A stretch of DNA of 59,026 nucleotides. Source: Teichococcus aestuarii. Lineage in GTDB: Bacteria; Pseudomonadota; Alphaproteobacteria; Acetobacterales; Acetobacteraceae. The position numbers and the translations under genes are program-made. Below are positions 1 to 7,594 of this stretch, one piece after another; position 1 is the first letter of the stretch, and each line of letters starts with the position of its first letter. Location: contig NZ_PDOA01000023.1 of NCBI RefSeq assembly GCF_003116135.1, forward strand, positions 1 to 59,026. Reading direction: 5' to 3'. A model generated the notes under the pieces. The model was not told where the DNA came from. It did no database searches and worked only from the letters and a program-made list of their open reading frames with translations.

Positions 1-127
1 TCCCTCAGGACAGCGGCAGCATCGGCGATCGGGGCGGCCAGCCGCTCCCCTCCAGGAACTCAGCCGGTCAGGTCACCTGGGGAATTTTCCGTCGGCACCT
101 CTGGGGAGTATTCACCCGGCGTCTACA
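1..127 (-). mobile_element. IS21-family element, terminal part
   Basis: The sequence read on the minus strand from base 127 starts TGTAGACGCCGGGTGAATAC and continues with the same pattern as the left end of the complete IS21-like element at 45205-47526. The two ends look about 85% alike by eye, so they are related isoforms, not identical copies. Only the left end is here; the istA side runs leftwards out of the window. It interrupts the IS701-type transposase that starts at 736. The matching target duplication lies outside the window. Confidence 0.8.
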
Positions 128-736
128 AAAGCCGCTGTCTCCGACGACGATGATCTCTCGCCCCCGCAGCCATCGGCGGGCCTGCACCACCAGCTGGCGG
201 GCCCAGCCGGTGAGCTTCTTGTGCCGGAGGCCGCGCACCCGGCAGTACCGCTCCGAGGGCGCCAGGGCAGTGAGGAAAGGCAACGCCCAGATCCGCCCAG
301 CCCAGGGAACAGGGGCCAGTAGCATCAAGCTGATCCAGCGTAGGCCGGAAGCCTTCACGAAATGCCCGTGAGAGGAGCGCACCGGGTCACGGTAGATGCC
401 TTTGGCAGCGATCCGCTTGCCGCGGCGGCGCTCGATGGTGTCGTCGATGCCCAGCACCACCGGCCCGCTCGGCGCGAAGGCTTCGATCAGGTGCCCCAGC
501 AGGAGGCGCAACGCCGCCCGGGAGTTCCAGGCCGCCCGGCTGAGCACCCGGTGGTAGTTCACGAAGCGCCTCTCCCGTGCGAGCCCGGTGACGCGGAGCA
601 GGCTTGTCACCGTGCGCTTGCCCGGCGCCAGAATGGCCCCGATCAACAGCACCTTGGCGTGGCGCCAACTCCGCTGGAAAAGGAACGGCGCAAAGCTCAG
701 GATCACCGCGGCGAAGCGGGTCGGCAGGCAAAGCAT
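128..736 (-). pseudogene. IS701-type DDE transposase, 3' part lost
   Basis: The ATG at 736 opens a frame of about 203 codons before the IS21 end at 127. The protein has an N-terminal block (LCLPTRFAAVILSF), then VLGIDDTIERRRGKRI with the first catalytic aspartates, and REIIVVGDSGF, the strand carrying the second catalytic Asp in IS701/IS4-like DDE_5 transposases. Full family members are about 400 residues, so half of the gene, including the catalytic Glu region, is missing. The reading frame runs a further 20 codons into IS21 DNA, which is an artefact. It cannot encode an active transposase. Confidence 0.8.
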
Positions 737-902
737 GGTGACGTCTCTTGGCGGGGACGCATCATCCTAGCCGGTCAGCCCGCTCCGCCACCTCGGATCC
801 GGCCCAGATGGCCAAAGTCGAGGTAAGGCCCCCTTTCAAAAGCCAATGCGCCGTCAGACGCATTCCGTTTGGCGGCGCGTAACGCCGTCTTTGTGGCGCT
901 GC

Positions 903-1245
903 TTTACGTTATCCACACCCTGTGGATCTGTTCTTTAAGTTCTAATACTATAGTTTCTTAATTTCAGGGGACGATTTCAGAAACGGAATCAAAGGCTTGC
1001 AGCGCCTATCGTAAGAAATTGGGGGCGCATCGTAAGCGATTGGGGGCCTGTATCGTAAGCGATTGGGGGGCTATCATAAGAAATCGGGGGGGGCTGGCAT
1101 GGTAGTTATCCACAACGCACTGGAGTCATGGAAAGAAGCGCCTTTTCCCTTGCAAACGGCCCTAGCGGGCTATCGTAAGAAATTGGGGGCGCGTGCGCGG
1201 CTTACGTAAGAAGGATATTGCCCCGCCTTACGTTATGAGTTAGGC
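903..1245. other. iteron-type origin of replication (oriV)
   Basis: Just upstream of the rep gene are five copies of ATCGTAAGNNATTGGGGGC-like iterons, starting at 1008, 1029, 1052, 1073 and 1172. The first four are spaced 21-23 bp, about two helical turns. Two consensus DnaA boxes TTATCCACA lie at 909-917 and 1106-1114. An AT-rich stretch at 931-966 is a candidate melting region. CTTACGTAAG at 1201-1210 is an inverted pair of iteron half-sites close to the rep start, where initiator dimers typically repress their own promoter. No gene is seen between 737 and 1253. Confidence 0.85.
1008..1190 (+). repeat. five iterons, ATCGTAAG(A/C)(A/G)ATTGGGGGC
   Basis: Copies at 1008-1026 and 1172-1190 are identical (AAGAAATTGGGGGC type). 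Copies at 1029-1047 and 1052-1070 carry AAGCGATTGGGGG. The copy at 1073-1091 is the most divergent (ATCATAAGAAATCGGGGGG). The fifth copy is set apart by about 80 bp and lies nearest to rep, which suggests separate roles in initiation and in control of the rep promoter. Confidence 0.85.
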
Positions 1246-1253
1246 ATGAAGGC

Positions 1254-2084
1254 ATGGGGAAGACCCTTGCACAGCGCTACAACTCCGATGGCATCGTCAA
1301 AGCCGGGGAGATGATCGAGGTAAAAAATACCTCGGCCCTGACCCTGCACGACCGGCGCGTGCTCAACCTGCTCATCCGCCACGCCGCCGATAAGATCGCC
1401 GATGACCGCGAGCACGTCATTCCGATGCGAGAGCTGCGCAGCTCACATAAGGGCGGCGAGCGCGTGCGTGACAGTATTGAGCGGCTGATGACCACTCTGG
1501 TGCTGGTGCCGACCAAAGACAGCAAGGGTCGCAAGGCGACGCGGCGCACGACGCTGCTGGCGGATACCACCACGACGGATGACGAAGAAAATCCGCAAGG
1601 CGAAGTGCGCTACTCATTTTCTCCTACGATGCGCGACATTCTGCGCCGTTCCGAGTATTGGGGACGCATCAAGCCCTACGTGATGTTTGCCTTCTCCACC
1701 AAGTATGCGCTGGCGCTCTACGAGGCCCTTTGCCTGCGCCGCAACCTGGCGCGCAGCGAGCAGGATTTCTCGATCGGGGAGTTCCGCGAGATGCTGGGCG
1801 TCGCGCCGGACAAGCTGAAGGCGTTTCCCCAGCTCAAGCAATCGGCGCTCGCCCCTGCCATCGGCGAGATCAACACCCTCTCGGACTTCAATGTGGAGGT
1901 CGAGCCGTTGCGCGAAGGCGGCCAGCAGCGCGGCACCCTGACTGGCTTTCGGGTGCGCTGGGAGAGCAAGGAGCCGGAAGCGTGGAATGAGGTGCTGACC
2001 GAGCTGATGCGCCCCAAGGTCGGCCGCAAGGCGCGCCTGCGTGGGACGGTTGAGAGCGTGGCGGGCGTGCTCGCTCTTGTCTAA
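1254..2084 (+). CDS. repA: plasmid replication initiator, Rep_3 (RepA/RepB winged-helix) family
   Basis: 276 residues, normal for a Rep_3 initiator. The protein would bind the iterons at 1008-1190, open the origin and load the host helicase. The N-terminal half has the family pattern (VKAGEMIEVKNTSALTLHDR, residues about 16-35, then a long helical domain) and the second winged-helix domain spans roughly residues 130-250 (FSTKYALALYEALCLRRN, FSIGEFREMLGV). The ATG at 1254 is chosen because the ATG at 1245 is in another frame. Autoregulation through the half-iteron palindrome at 1201-1210 is likely. Function is inferred from family pattern plus iteron context. Confidence 0.9.
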   Translation: MGKTLAQRYNSDGIVKAGEMIEVKNTSALTLHDRRVLNLLIRHAADKIADDREHVIPMRELRSSHKGGERVRDSIERLMTTLVLVPTKDSKGRKATRRTTLLADTTTTDDEENPQGEVRYSFSPTMRDILRRSEYWGRIKPYVMFAFSTKYALALYEALCLRRNLARSEQDFSIGEFREMLGVAPDKLKAFPQLKQSALAPAIGEINTLSDFNVEVEPLREGGQQRGTLTGFRVRWESKEPEAWNEVLTELMRPKVGRKARLRGTVESVAGVLALV

Positions 2085-2155
2085 TCCATTGAAAAAAGCC
2101 ACCTACGCTCCCCCATTTCCTTACGTTGGAGCCAATTCTTAGCCTCCAGATTTGG

Positions 2156-2186
2156 ATTACCAGGTAATTTTTATTATCGGGTTATT
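2156..2186. promoter_or_regulatory. palindromic AT-rich repeats, candidate partition site (right of the RHH gene)
   Basis: ATTACCAGGTAAT at 2156-2168 is a perfect 13-bp palindrome, followed by TTTTATTATCGGGTTAT. The motif ACCAGGTAATTTT, then TTATCGG/TTATCCGG, also occurs upstream of parA at 3228-3254. It lies just past the stop of the RHH gene. Repeats on both sides of a parA/RHH operon are typical binding sites of an RHH centromere-binding protein; that role here is inference. Confidence 0.55.
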
Positions 2187-2489
2187 TCATTTACCCGATT
2201 TATGGGTGAGGTAGAGCGCCCATGCTTCCTCGATGAGGATGCCCTGCGTCACGCCGCGCCGGGTCGCCTCGGCGGCAATCTCGTCGGCAATGTGTGGCAG
2301 CACCTTCGCATGCACCTGGCCGGTGCGCGGGCTGGGCGGGCGGCCGCGCCTGGCCGTGGCATCGCGGGCGACAAAGCCGTGCTGCTCCCCTGCCCTGTCC
2401 ACGGACTGGATGGCGGCGGGCGACGTATCCTTGGGCCTGCTCTTGAGCTGCTTGATGTCGACGGCGAAGGGTTTGGGCTGATCGCTCAT
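2187..2489 (-). CDS. small RHH-like partition accessory (ParB-type) protein
   Basis: 100 residues. The start ATG overlaps the parA stop by four bases (ATGA at 2489-2486), so translation is coupled. The C-terminal half (HAKVLPHIADEIAAEATRRG, then VTQGILIEEAWALYLTHK) fits a ribbon-helix-helix fold; the N-terminal 40 residues are polar and probably disordered. In small plasmid partition operons the gene after parA encodes the centromere-binding protein, and repeats fit for that role flank the operon. No specific family name can be given with certainty. Confidence 0.65.
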   Translation of the reverse strand: MSDQPKPFAVDIKQLKSRPKDTSPAAIQSVDRAGEQHGFVARDATARRGRPPSPRTGQVHAKVLPHIADEIAAEATRRGVTQGILIEEAWALYLTHKSGK

Positions 2490-3148
2490 TGGGCAGCCTC
2501 CGTCAGGCGCTGGTAGATGGCTTGCGCGAAGGCCGAGGCGTTCTTGATGGCCTCCTCCATACGTCCCTGCGCGGGCATGGAGCGCAGGTCACCGCCGAAC
2601 TCGAACAGGGCGGAGAATGCAGCGCGCTCCATGAGGGCGGGCTGCACGATGTCCACCCCCTGCCCGCCCAGCGAGGCCTCGATGCCCCGGTGCTGCTTGG
2701 ACTCGATGCCTCGGGTCATGGTGAACACCACCGCATGGCGGATGGAGCGGCCCAGCGCCTCCTCCTCCTCGCCGATCAGCGCCAGCGTGCGCGCGCCAAT
2801 AGTGGCATCCAGCGTGGTAGCCCGCATAGGGGTCAGCACCAGGTCGGCCTGACTGATGGCGCGCGAGACCAGTCGGGAAGCGACGCCTTCCAGGTCCACA
2901 ATGACGATGCCGCCGTCCGCGTCGTGCTTCTGGATGGCTTTCACGATGTCGGATTCCGTGACGTCCGCCAGCAGCGTCATGCGGGGTGGCAGCGCCCGAC
3001 GCTCACCCCACAGGCTCAGCGAACGGTTGGGGTCGCAGTCGAGCATGGTCACCTGCGCGCCCGCATGGGCTAGTTCCGTGCCCAGCAGTACGGCACTGGT
3101 GGATTTGCCTGAGCCCCCCTTGGGCGAGGCGATGACGACAACCGGCAT
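2486..3148 (-). CDS. parA: ParA-family partition ATPase
   Basis: 220 residues from the ATG at 3148, which has AGGAAAGGGGA just upstream; an earlier in-frame start at 3178 adds ten residues without family match. The deviant Walker A motif SPKGGSGKSTSAV is at residues 8-20. LDCDPNRSLSLWG (Walker A' region) and GGIVIVDLEG (Walker B) follow in the usual order. This short ParA class lacks an N-terminal HTH domain, so the small RHH partner probably represses the operon. It positions and segregates plasmid copies on the nucleoid. Confidence 0.9.
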   Translation of the reverse strand: MPVVVIASPKGGSGKSTSAVLLGTELAHAGAQVTMLDCDPNRSLSLWGERRALPPRMTLLADVTESDIVKAIQKHDADGGIVIVDLEGVASRLVSRAISQADLVLTPMRATTLDATIGARTLALIGEEEEALGRSIRHAVVFTMTRGIESKQHRGIEASLGGQGVDIVQPALMERAAFSALFEFGGDLRSMPAQGRMEEAIKNASAFAQAIYQRLTEAAQ

Positions 3149-3189
3149 GGGTCCCCTTTCCTCGATAATCCAACACACCGGGTATGTTT

Positions 3190-3254
3190 GATTATCCGGT
3201 AAATTCTTTTACCATGTATTCACTAAAACCAGGTAATTTTAGTTATCCGGTAAT
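3190..3254. promoter_or_regulatory. parA operator / partition-site repeats
   Basis: GGTAAATTCTTTTACC at 3198-3213 is a perfect inverted repeat (6-bp arms, 4-bp spacer). TTATCCGGTAA occurs twice, at 3192-3202 and 3243-3253, and ACCAGGTAATTTT at 3228-3240 repeats the sequence at 2159-2171. The cluster lies 40-105 bp upstream of the parA start. It probably serves as operator, centromere, or both. Confidence 0.55.
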
Positions 3255-3551
3255 CGTGGGTGAGGGCAAGAGTCTGGTGTCCGGGCGACACGCCTGTACG
3301 GCCGAACGCCACCACGAATGGCCTTTCGGCCACAGCGCCAAGCAGGCGAAATTGGAGGCCGGTGCTCAACGAACGCTGGAGTGAAGCTGCGCGAACTCCT
3401 AGAATCCGCAACGATGCGGCGCTACCCGGTTCGCTCATGCAGAGGGGAATGATATGCGCGTACTCTGCGCACAAAAAATTACCCCGGGCGCATGCTTTCG
3501 CAGAGGCGACACCGGGGTGTACAAAATCAACATAGCTAAAGTGGGCTGATT

Positions 3552-4265
3552 TTGCAAGAGCACATAAATTCGAGCGCAGAAAATCAGGATGACGAACACG
3601 CTGCGCTGAAAGGCGTGCTCTCCACAGAACGCCTCGCAACCTACGTAGGTTGGGCCGGGGGGGACAAAGCGCGGGCGTTGGAACTGTACGCGCTGAATAC
3701 GGCGCTCTCCGAAGCCCTCTACACGCCCTTGCAGATGTTGGAAGTGGCGCTGCGCAATCGCTTCCACACCACCCTTAGCGCCGCATACGGTCTGTTCTGG
3801 TTTGACGCGCCCGACTTCCTGAAGGTGGGGCATCAGGTCGAGCAGGTGCAGAAGGCCAAGGAACTGCTGACGGAGCAGGGCAAACCCCTAGAGCCGGGCC
3901 GCATCGTGGCCGCGCTGACCTTCGGCTTTTGGACAGCGCTGCTGAACACCGTGTACGAGGATCTGTGGCGCTCAACGCTGCACCAGGCCATGCAGCCGGA
4001 CGCGCGTGACGAGAAGGGCAGGGGGCTGAGCCGCAAAAGCCTGACCCGCCCCCTCACACCGCTGCGCGAGTTGCGCAACCGGGTCGCGCACCACGAGCCG
4101 ATCCTGGAATGGAACCTGCCCAAACACCACGCCAACATCGTGCGGATTACCGGCTGGCTCTCTCCAGCCGCCAAGGCATGGACGCACGCGCGCAGCCGGT
4201 TTCTGTCGGTATATCCAGCGCAACCCATCGCGCTGGCAAAGCAGGACGCTCAAGGATGCCCATGA
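3552..4265 (+). CDS. Abi-like HEPN-domain protein, first gene of a HEPN-TIR pair
   Basis: 237 residues from a TTG at 3552; the start is uncertain, because the conserved part begins near residue 23 (VLSTERLATYVGWAGGD). The body matches the Abi_2/Abi-like pattern: ALNTALSEALYTPLQMLEVA at residues 48-67 and a C-terminal RELRNRVAHHEPI at 172-184. RNRVAH (R175, H180) is the Rx4-6H motif of HEPN ribonucleases, so an RNA-cleaving activity is plausible but not shown. The stop overlaps the TIR gene start by four bases. The pair lies between the partition operon and the CBASS island, which supports a defence or abortive-infection role. Confidence 0.75.
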   Translation: MQEHINSSAENQDDEHAALKGVLSTERLATYVGWAGGDKARALELYALNTALSEALYTPLQMLEVALRNRFHTTLSAAYGLFWFDAPDFLKVGHQVEQVQKAKELLTEQGKPLEPGRIVAALTFGFWTALLNTVYEDLWRSTLHQAMQPDARDEKGRGLSRKSLTRPLTPLRELRNRVAHHEPILEWNLPKHHANIVRITGWLSPAAKAWTHARSRFLSVYPAQPIALAKQDAQGCP

Positions 4266-5065
4266 ACTTTACGCAGTACGATTTAGGGTACGTCCAAGCT
4301 GGCAGCGTGGTGGAAGTCACCCTGCAAGGCAATCAGACCAACGTGCGCCTGATGGATAGCTCCAACTTCTCCGCCTATCGGTCTGGCCGCCAGCATCGCT
4401 TCATCGGGGGTCGTGCCCAGCGCTCGCCAGTGCGCCTTGAGGTGCCTCACACGGGCACATGGCATGTTGCCGTCGATATGCAGGGGCTAGCCGGCAGCGT
4501 ACGGTCCGGCATCCGCGTGATACCAGCTGCCGCGCTGCGCCCGCTTCCGGCAATCAACGAAGCTTCGCTGCGCAGCATTCCCAGCCTCGTGCGGGACGCA
4601 GAACAGGACTTGGCCCCGACCCCCGAAGCGCCGGATGGGCGCACGTTTGATGTGTTCATCTCGCACGCCTCGGAAGACAAGTACGAAGTCGTCCGGCCGC
4701 TGGCTACCGCGCTCGCCAGCGCCGGGCTGAGCGTCTGGTACGACGAGTTCGAGCTGCGGATTGGCGATAGCCTGCGACGGAAAATCGACCGGGGCCTAGC
4801 CAGCAGCCGCTTTGGGGTGGTCGTACTCTCCAACACCTTTTTCGGGCGGGGCTGGCCGGAATATGAGCTGGATGGACTGGTGACGCGCGCTGTCTCCGGC
4901 GATCAGATTCTACTGCCCATCTGGCACAACGTGACCAAGAAGGAAGTGATTGGCTACTCGCCGTCCCTGGCCGACCGGCTGGCGCGCAGCACGGCCACGC
5001 ACACCGTGGAGGAGATTGCGGCCGAGATCATTGACGTCATCCGCAATCCTGTCCCGGCCCAGTAG
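4262..5065 (+). CDS. DUF1883-TIR domain protein
   Basis: 267 residues from the ATG at 4262. That start has AAGGA at 4252-4256 and overlaps the upstream stop as ATGA; longer starts lie inside the HEPN gene. Residues 1-88 match DUF1883 (MNFTQYDLGYVQAGSVVEVT, NVRLMDSSNFSAYRSG). Residues about 128-260 form a TIR domain: FDVFISHASEDK, then VWYDEFELRIGDSL, then GWPEYELDGL, where a Glu (E202, or E200) sits where NAD-cleaving TIRs keep their catalytic Glu. Likely activity is NAD+ consumption or cyclic-ADP-ribose-type signalling when triggered. The coupled HEPN protein may be sensor, partner or second effector. Confidence 0.85.
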   Translation: MNFTQYDLGYVQAGSVVEVTLQGNQTNVRLMDSSNFSAYRSGRQHRFIGGRAQRSPVRLEVPHTGTWHVAVDMQGLAGSVRSGIRVIPAAALRPLPAINEASLRSIPSLVRDAEQDLAPTPEAPDGRTFDVFISHASEDKYEVVRPLATALASAGLSVWYDEFELRIGDSLRRKIDRGLASSRFGVVVLSNTFFGRGWPEYELDGLVTRAVSGDQILLPIWHNVTKKEVIGYSPSLADRLARSTATHTVEEIAAEIIDVIRNPVPAQ

Positions 5066-5089
5066 CCCCGCTACCGCCAAGGCGCGCTT

Positions 5090-6178
5090 TCACGCGTGTG
5101 GCGTGGTGCACATGCAGGGCGGCCACCGCAGGCTTTCCGCTCGCCCACATGGCCGCCAGCGCGCAGCTGCGGGCAGGCGCAGGAGCATTGAAGATGCGCT
5201 GATTGGGGCACTCGCGCGGTGGGCTAAAGATCGGCACGCTAATGAGGGATTACCGGCGGCGACGATCTTGGTGTGAGGGCGTAGCCAGTAACCGAGGGTC
5301 AGCGCTTCATGTGTGTTGAAGAAGGTCTCGAACGAAAAGATCTGCGGCTCGCCGTTGTGATCCGAAAGCACAATATCCGCCTGCCCTAGGCTGCCTCCGG
5401 CCTGCGCGCCACAGTAGGAGGCGATCACCGCAAAGAGATCGGTTTCCTTGAATCGACCGAAGCGTTCCCGGAATGGCGGCGACTCAATGCAGTAGCGGCA
5501 GGGTGCGGCCGGGTCGAAATCAGCCTTGCGCCGTGTAGGGTGCGGATGTCCGGTCACAAGCGCGACCATCGGACGGTCGCCGTGACCGTGCTCGGCGAGC
5601 CGCCAAAGCGTCGAGGTCACCGTATTGCCGAAACGTTTGCTGAGCCCTCGCACCAAGTCGAGACTGGGCGTCGACGCCATCGCTTCCTGCCGGAAACGGT
5701 TGGCAAGAAAGAGCAGCTGCCCCGCAGCGTAGTTTGCTTCCGCTTCCATGATCTCATGGCAAGCAGGTGTCAGCGTCTGTTCAGTGTCGCCGAACATCAT
5801 ACCAGCATGCCAGGGAATGACGTCGTGGCCGATCTCGTGCGCCTCGTTCCACCGATGCTTTAGCGGCGGAAGGTTCTGATCGATCAAAATGCGCTTCTGG
5901 TCAGGCAAGTAAAGCGCCTTTAGGCTGAGGCTGCGCACGGCATCCGCCAGCAGGGTCGGTCGGAGCAGAACCTGCTGGCCCGCAACCTTCATCTTCGAAA
6001 AGACGTCGCGCAACATGCTCTGGTCCGTCGTGCTATAATAGCCGCGGTCGAGCTTCAGTAGGTCGCGCACCATGCGCAAATCGATTGGCGGCTCAGGATC
6101 GCCAAGGCCCTTGAGAAGCTTGGCGACCTGTCCGTCGATATCGGCAATCGTGCGAGGACCTAGATTGACGTTCCTCAC
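5090..6178 (-). CDS. ImmA/IrrE-family zinc metallopeptidase (CapP-like), tail altered
   Basis: 362 residues from a GTG at 6178 that overlaps the XRE stop as GTGA. The zinc motif HEIGH is at 114-118 (NEAHEIGHDVIPWH), with downstream acidic residues E145/E147 in HEIMEAEANYAAGQLL as the likely third ligand. Such proteases cleave their cognate HTH repressor in response to a signal. The position beside an XRE gene and divergent from a CBASS operon matches the CapH/CapP regulators known for CBASS. After about residue 310 (TLGYWLRPHTKIV) the sequence turns Arg/Pro/Ser-rich and unlike the rest, so the native C-terminus is probably lost and the frame runs into unrelated DNA. Confidence 0.8.
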   Translation of the reverse strand: MRNVNLGPRTIADIDGQVAKLLKGLGDPEPPIDLRMVRDLLKLDRGYYSTTDQSMLRDVFSKMKVAGQQVLLRPTLLADAVRSLSLKALYLPDQKRILIDQNLPPLKHRWNEAHEIGHDVIPWHAGMMFGDTEQTLTPACHEIMEAEANYAAGQLLFLANRFRQEAMASTPSLDLVRGLSKRFGNTVTSTLWRLAEHGHGDRPMVALVTGHPHPTRRKADFDPAAPCRYCIESPPFRERFGRFKETDLFAVIASYCGAQAGGSLGQADIVLSDHNGEPQIFSFETFFNTHEALTLGYWLRPHTKIVAAGNPSLACRSLAHRASAPISASSMLLRLPAAARWRPCGRAESLRWPPCMCTTPHA

Positions 6179-6675
6179 TTCACCCGCTTCGGCTCTTGCT
6201 CGCTCAGGACGGCGACGAACGCCTCAAGAGCCGAGCTTTCCTCCGACGTCAGCTTCTGCACGGATTCCGAACGCGCCGCGAACCGGACTGCTTCCTGCCG
6301 CAGCCCGGCGTCGTTCGCCGCCGTCAGGCCAGCCAATTGCATAAGGCGCATTTGCGACACTTCGAAGGTCTGGGCAAGCCGATATACCGTGCGCGGCTCA
6401 GGCCTATGATGAACGTCGTCCTCAATCACGAGCAGCTCACTGGCGTCGACTTCCGCCGCATCTGCTAGCTGCTCCATCGATAAGCCTCGTCTGCGGCGCA
6501 TCAGGTTCACGAATTTGCCGAAGGCGATCCGACTGTCCTCGGCCGGCGCGGTCGCGGCACGTTCCTCTGGAGCCGGGTCGAACGCCAGCAAGCCGGCTCC
6601 AATGACCGCATCACCCTCGCGACGCGCCCGGTTCAGCCACCAGTCCTTGCTCCGTTCCAGTTTCATCGTCCTCAC
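6175..6675 (-). CDS. XRE-family HTH regulator (CapH-like)
   Basis: 166 residues from the GTG at 6675, which overlaps the GNAT stop by four bases; an ATG at 6666 is possible. After an N-terminal extension of about 45 residues, the HTH_3 domain reads FGKFVNLMRRRRGLSMEQLA then DAAEVDASELLVIEDDVHHR. A helical C-terminus (about 125-166) could hold the protease-cleaved region. As partner of the ImmA/IrrE protease encoded next, it is predicted to repress this operon, the divergent CBASS operon, or both, until cleaved. It is larger than typical CapH, so equivalence is inference. Confidence 0.8.
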   Translation of the reverse strand: MRTMKLERSKDWWLNRARREGDAVIGAGLLAFDPAPEERAATAPAEDSRIAFGKFVNLMRRRRGLSMEQLADAAEVDASELLVIEDDVHHRPEPRTVYRLAQTFEVSQMRLMQLAGLTAANDAGLRQEAVRFAARSESVQKLTSEESSALEAFVAVLSEQEPKRVK

Positions 6676-7292
6676 TCCTTCTCGAGGAACGCCTGGGCGC
6701 GCGCGGCGGTCATCTCGAAATATCTTAAGTTCTGGTAGGCCGCGTCCTGCCCGAGGTCGGTCATGCCGATCTTGGCGTAGAAGGCATCAGCTTGGGGCAA
6801 CGAGTGTAGCCCAATACGACCTTTAAACCCTTCCTCATCGCTCAAGGCGACGGCGGCAGTGAGCAGCGCCGAGCCGACGCCCCGCAGCCGCGTCGGACGT
6901 CCGAGTTCCGGGCGGTTCCACGGCGCCACCTCAACATAGTCGAGATAAACGAGCGGCTTGCCCGCCTGGCTGGGCTCGCGGGCCGCCTTGGTCAGGTCAA
7001 CCTGAGACAGCCCCTGAGTCACGCCTTGGGCCACGACGCTGAACCCGCGAAAGGCCAGCAGCCCCTGCACGCGCGCCGTCTTCTTGCCCCAGTCCCAGTG
7101 CCAGCTCTGCGGCCACTGATCGACCGGCACGCCACGGCGTGCCAAGTCCTGCAGCACCGCCAGAAGCGCTGGCTGCCATTCTTTTTGCCAATCATCGAGC
7201 TGCGCCTGCTCAATCGCATCGCGAAGCTCGCCTTCAACGCCCTCACCGGTCGCAACATCGAGAAGATGAATGACCGAAATCTCGGTCATCAT
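6672..7292 (-). CDS. GNAT-family acetyltransferase-like protein
   Basis: 206 residues. The ATG overlaps the upstream RHH stop as ATGA, and its own stop overlaps the XRE start as GTGA. The C-terminal part holds the GNAT acetyl-CoA loop in RLRGVGSALLTAAVALSDEE (about 135-155) and the late motif ADAFYAKIGM (about 168-178). Strand YLDYVEVAPWNRP precedes the loop as expected. The N-terminal 70 residues (DDWQKEWQPALLAVLQDLA) are unusual for a plain GNAT. Together with the upstream RHH protein it resembles TacA-TacT type toxin-antitoxin pairs, but it could also be a protein-modifying enzyme in the regulatory operon. Confidence 0.75.
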   Translation of the reverse strand: MMTEISVIHLLDVATGEGVEGELRDAIEQAQLDDWQKEWQPALLAVLQDLARRGVPVDQWPQSWHWDWGKKTARVQGLLAFRGFSVVAQGVTQGLSQVDLTKAAREPSQAGKPLVYLDYVEVAPWNRPELGRPTRLRGVGSALLTAAVALSDEEGFKGRIGLHSLPQADAFYAKIGMTDLGQDAAYQNLRYFEMTAARAQAFLEKE

Positions 7293-7501
7293 AGGAACAT
7301 CAGCTCCGCCTTTTCTTTCGTGGCGTCGTTCTCGAACAAGAGCTTGTCGCCCTTTTCGACCCGAGCCTCGATCGTCTGGTAAAGCCGCAACGCTTGCCGA
7401 AGCACGGCGGTCTTAGTGATGTCCTTACGCACCGACAGATCGTCGAGCGCACGCATCTCGGCATCGGTGAGGTTCAGCGTCATCGTCCGCTTCGCCGTCA
7501 T
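7289..7501 (-). CDS. RHH (CopG/MetJ-like) DNA-binding protein, antitoxin-like
   Basis: 70 residues, ATG at 7501 with GGAGG seven bases upstream. The beta strand RTMTLNLTDAEM is followed by two helices (ALDDLSVRKDITKTAVLRQA), the ribbon-helix-helix layout. The tail (VEKGDKLLFENDATKEKAEL) may bind the GNAT partner. It is first in a four-gene operon with all junctions overlapping by four bases, so it is the likely autoregulator, acting on repeats at 7560-7594. Confidence 0.8.
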   Translation of the reverse strand: MTAKRTMTLNLTDAEMRALDDLSVRKDITKTAVLRQALRLYQTIEARVEKGDKLLFENDATKEKAELMFL

Positions 7502-7559
7502 CTGATCCTCCGTCGTTCGCCTACATAGAGATTTGGTGGAAGTAAGTCAAGGCCCCGTA

Positions 7560-7594
7560 GCCATTTATACACCCCTTGAATGGCCATTTTATAG
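7560..7594. promoter_or_regulatory. direct repeats in the divergent promoter between RHH operon and CBASS operon
   Basis: GCCATTTATA (7560-7569) and GCCATTTTATAG (7583-7594) are direct repeats 23 bp apart. They lie in the AT-rich 160-bp gap between the RHH start (7501) and the CD-NTase start (7661). The position suits an operator for the RHH or XRE protein that could act on both directions. Only the repeats are seen; the binding protein is inferred. Confidence 0.4.

Noticed and set aside
1008-1190. Iterons read as a CRISPR array
   Set aside because: Repeats are 19 bp with 2-4 bp gaps and no unique spacers; they precede a rep gene and fit an origin.
1614-2102. Minus-strand open frame opposite rep
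   Set aside because: Shadow of the rep gene in a GC-rich genome; no domain and no start context.
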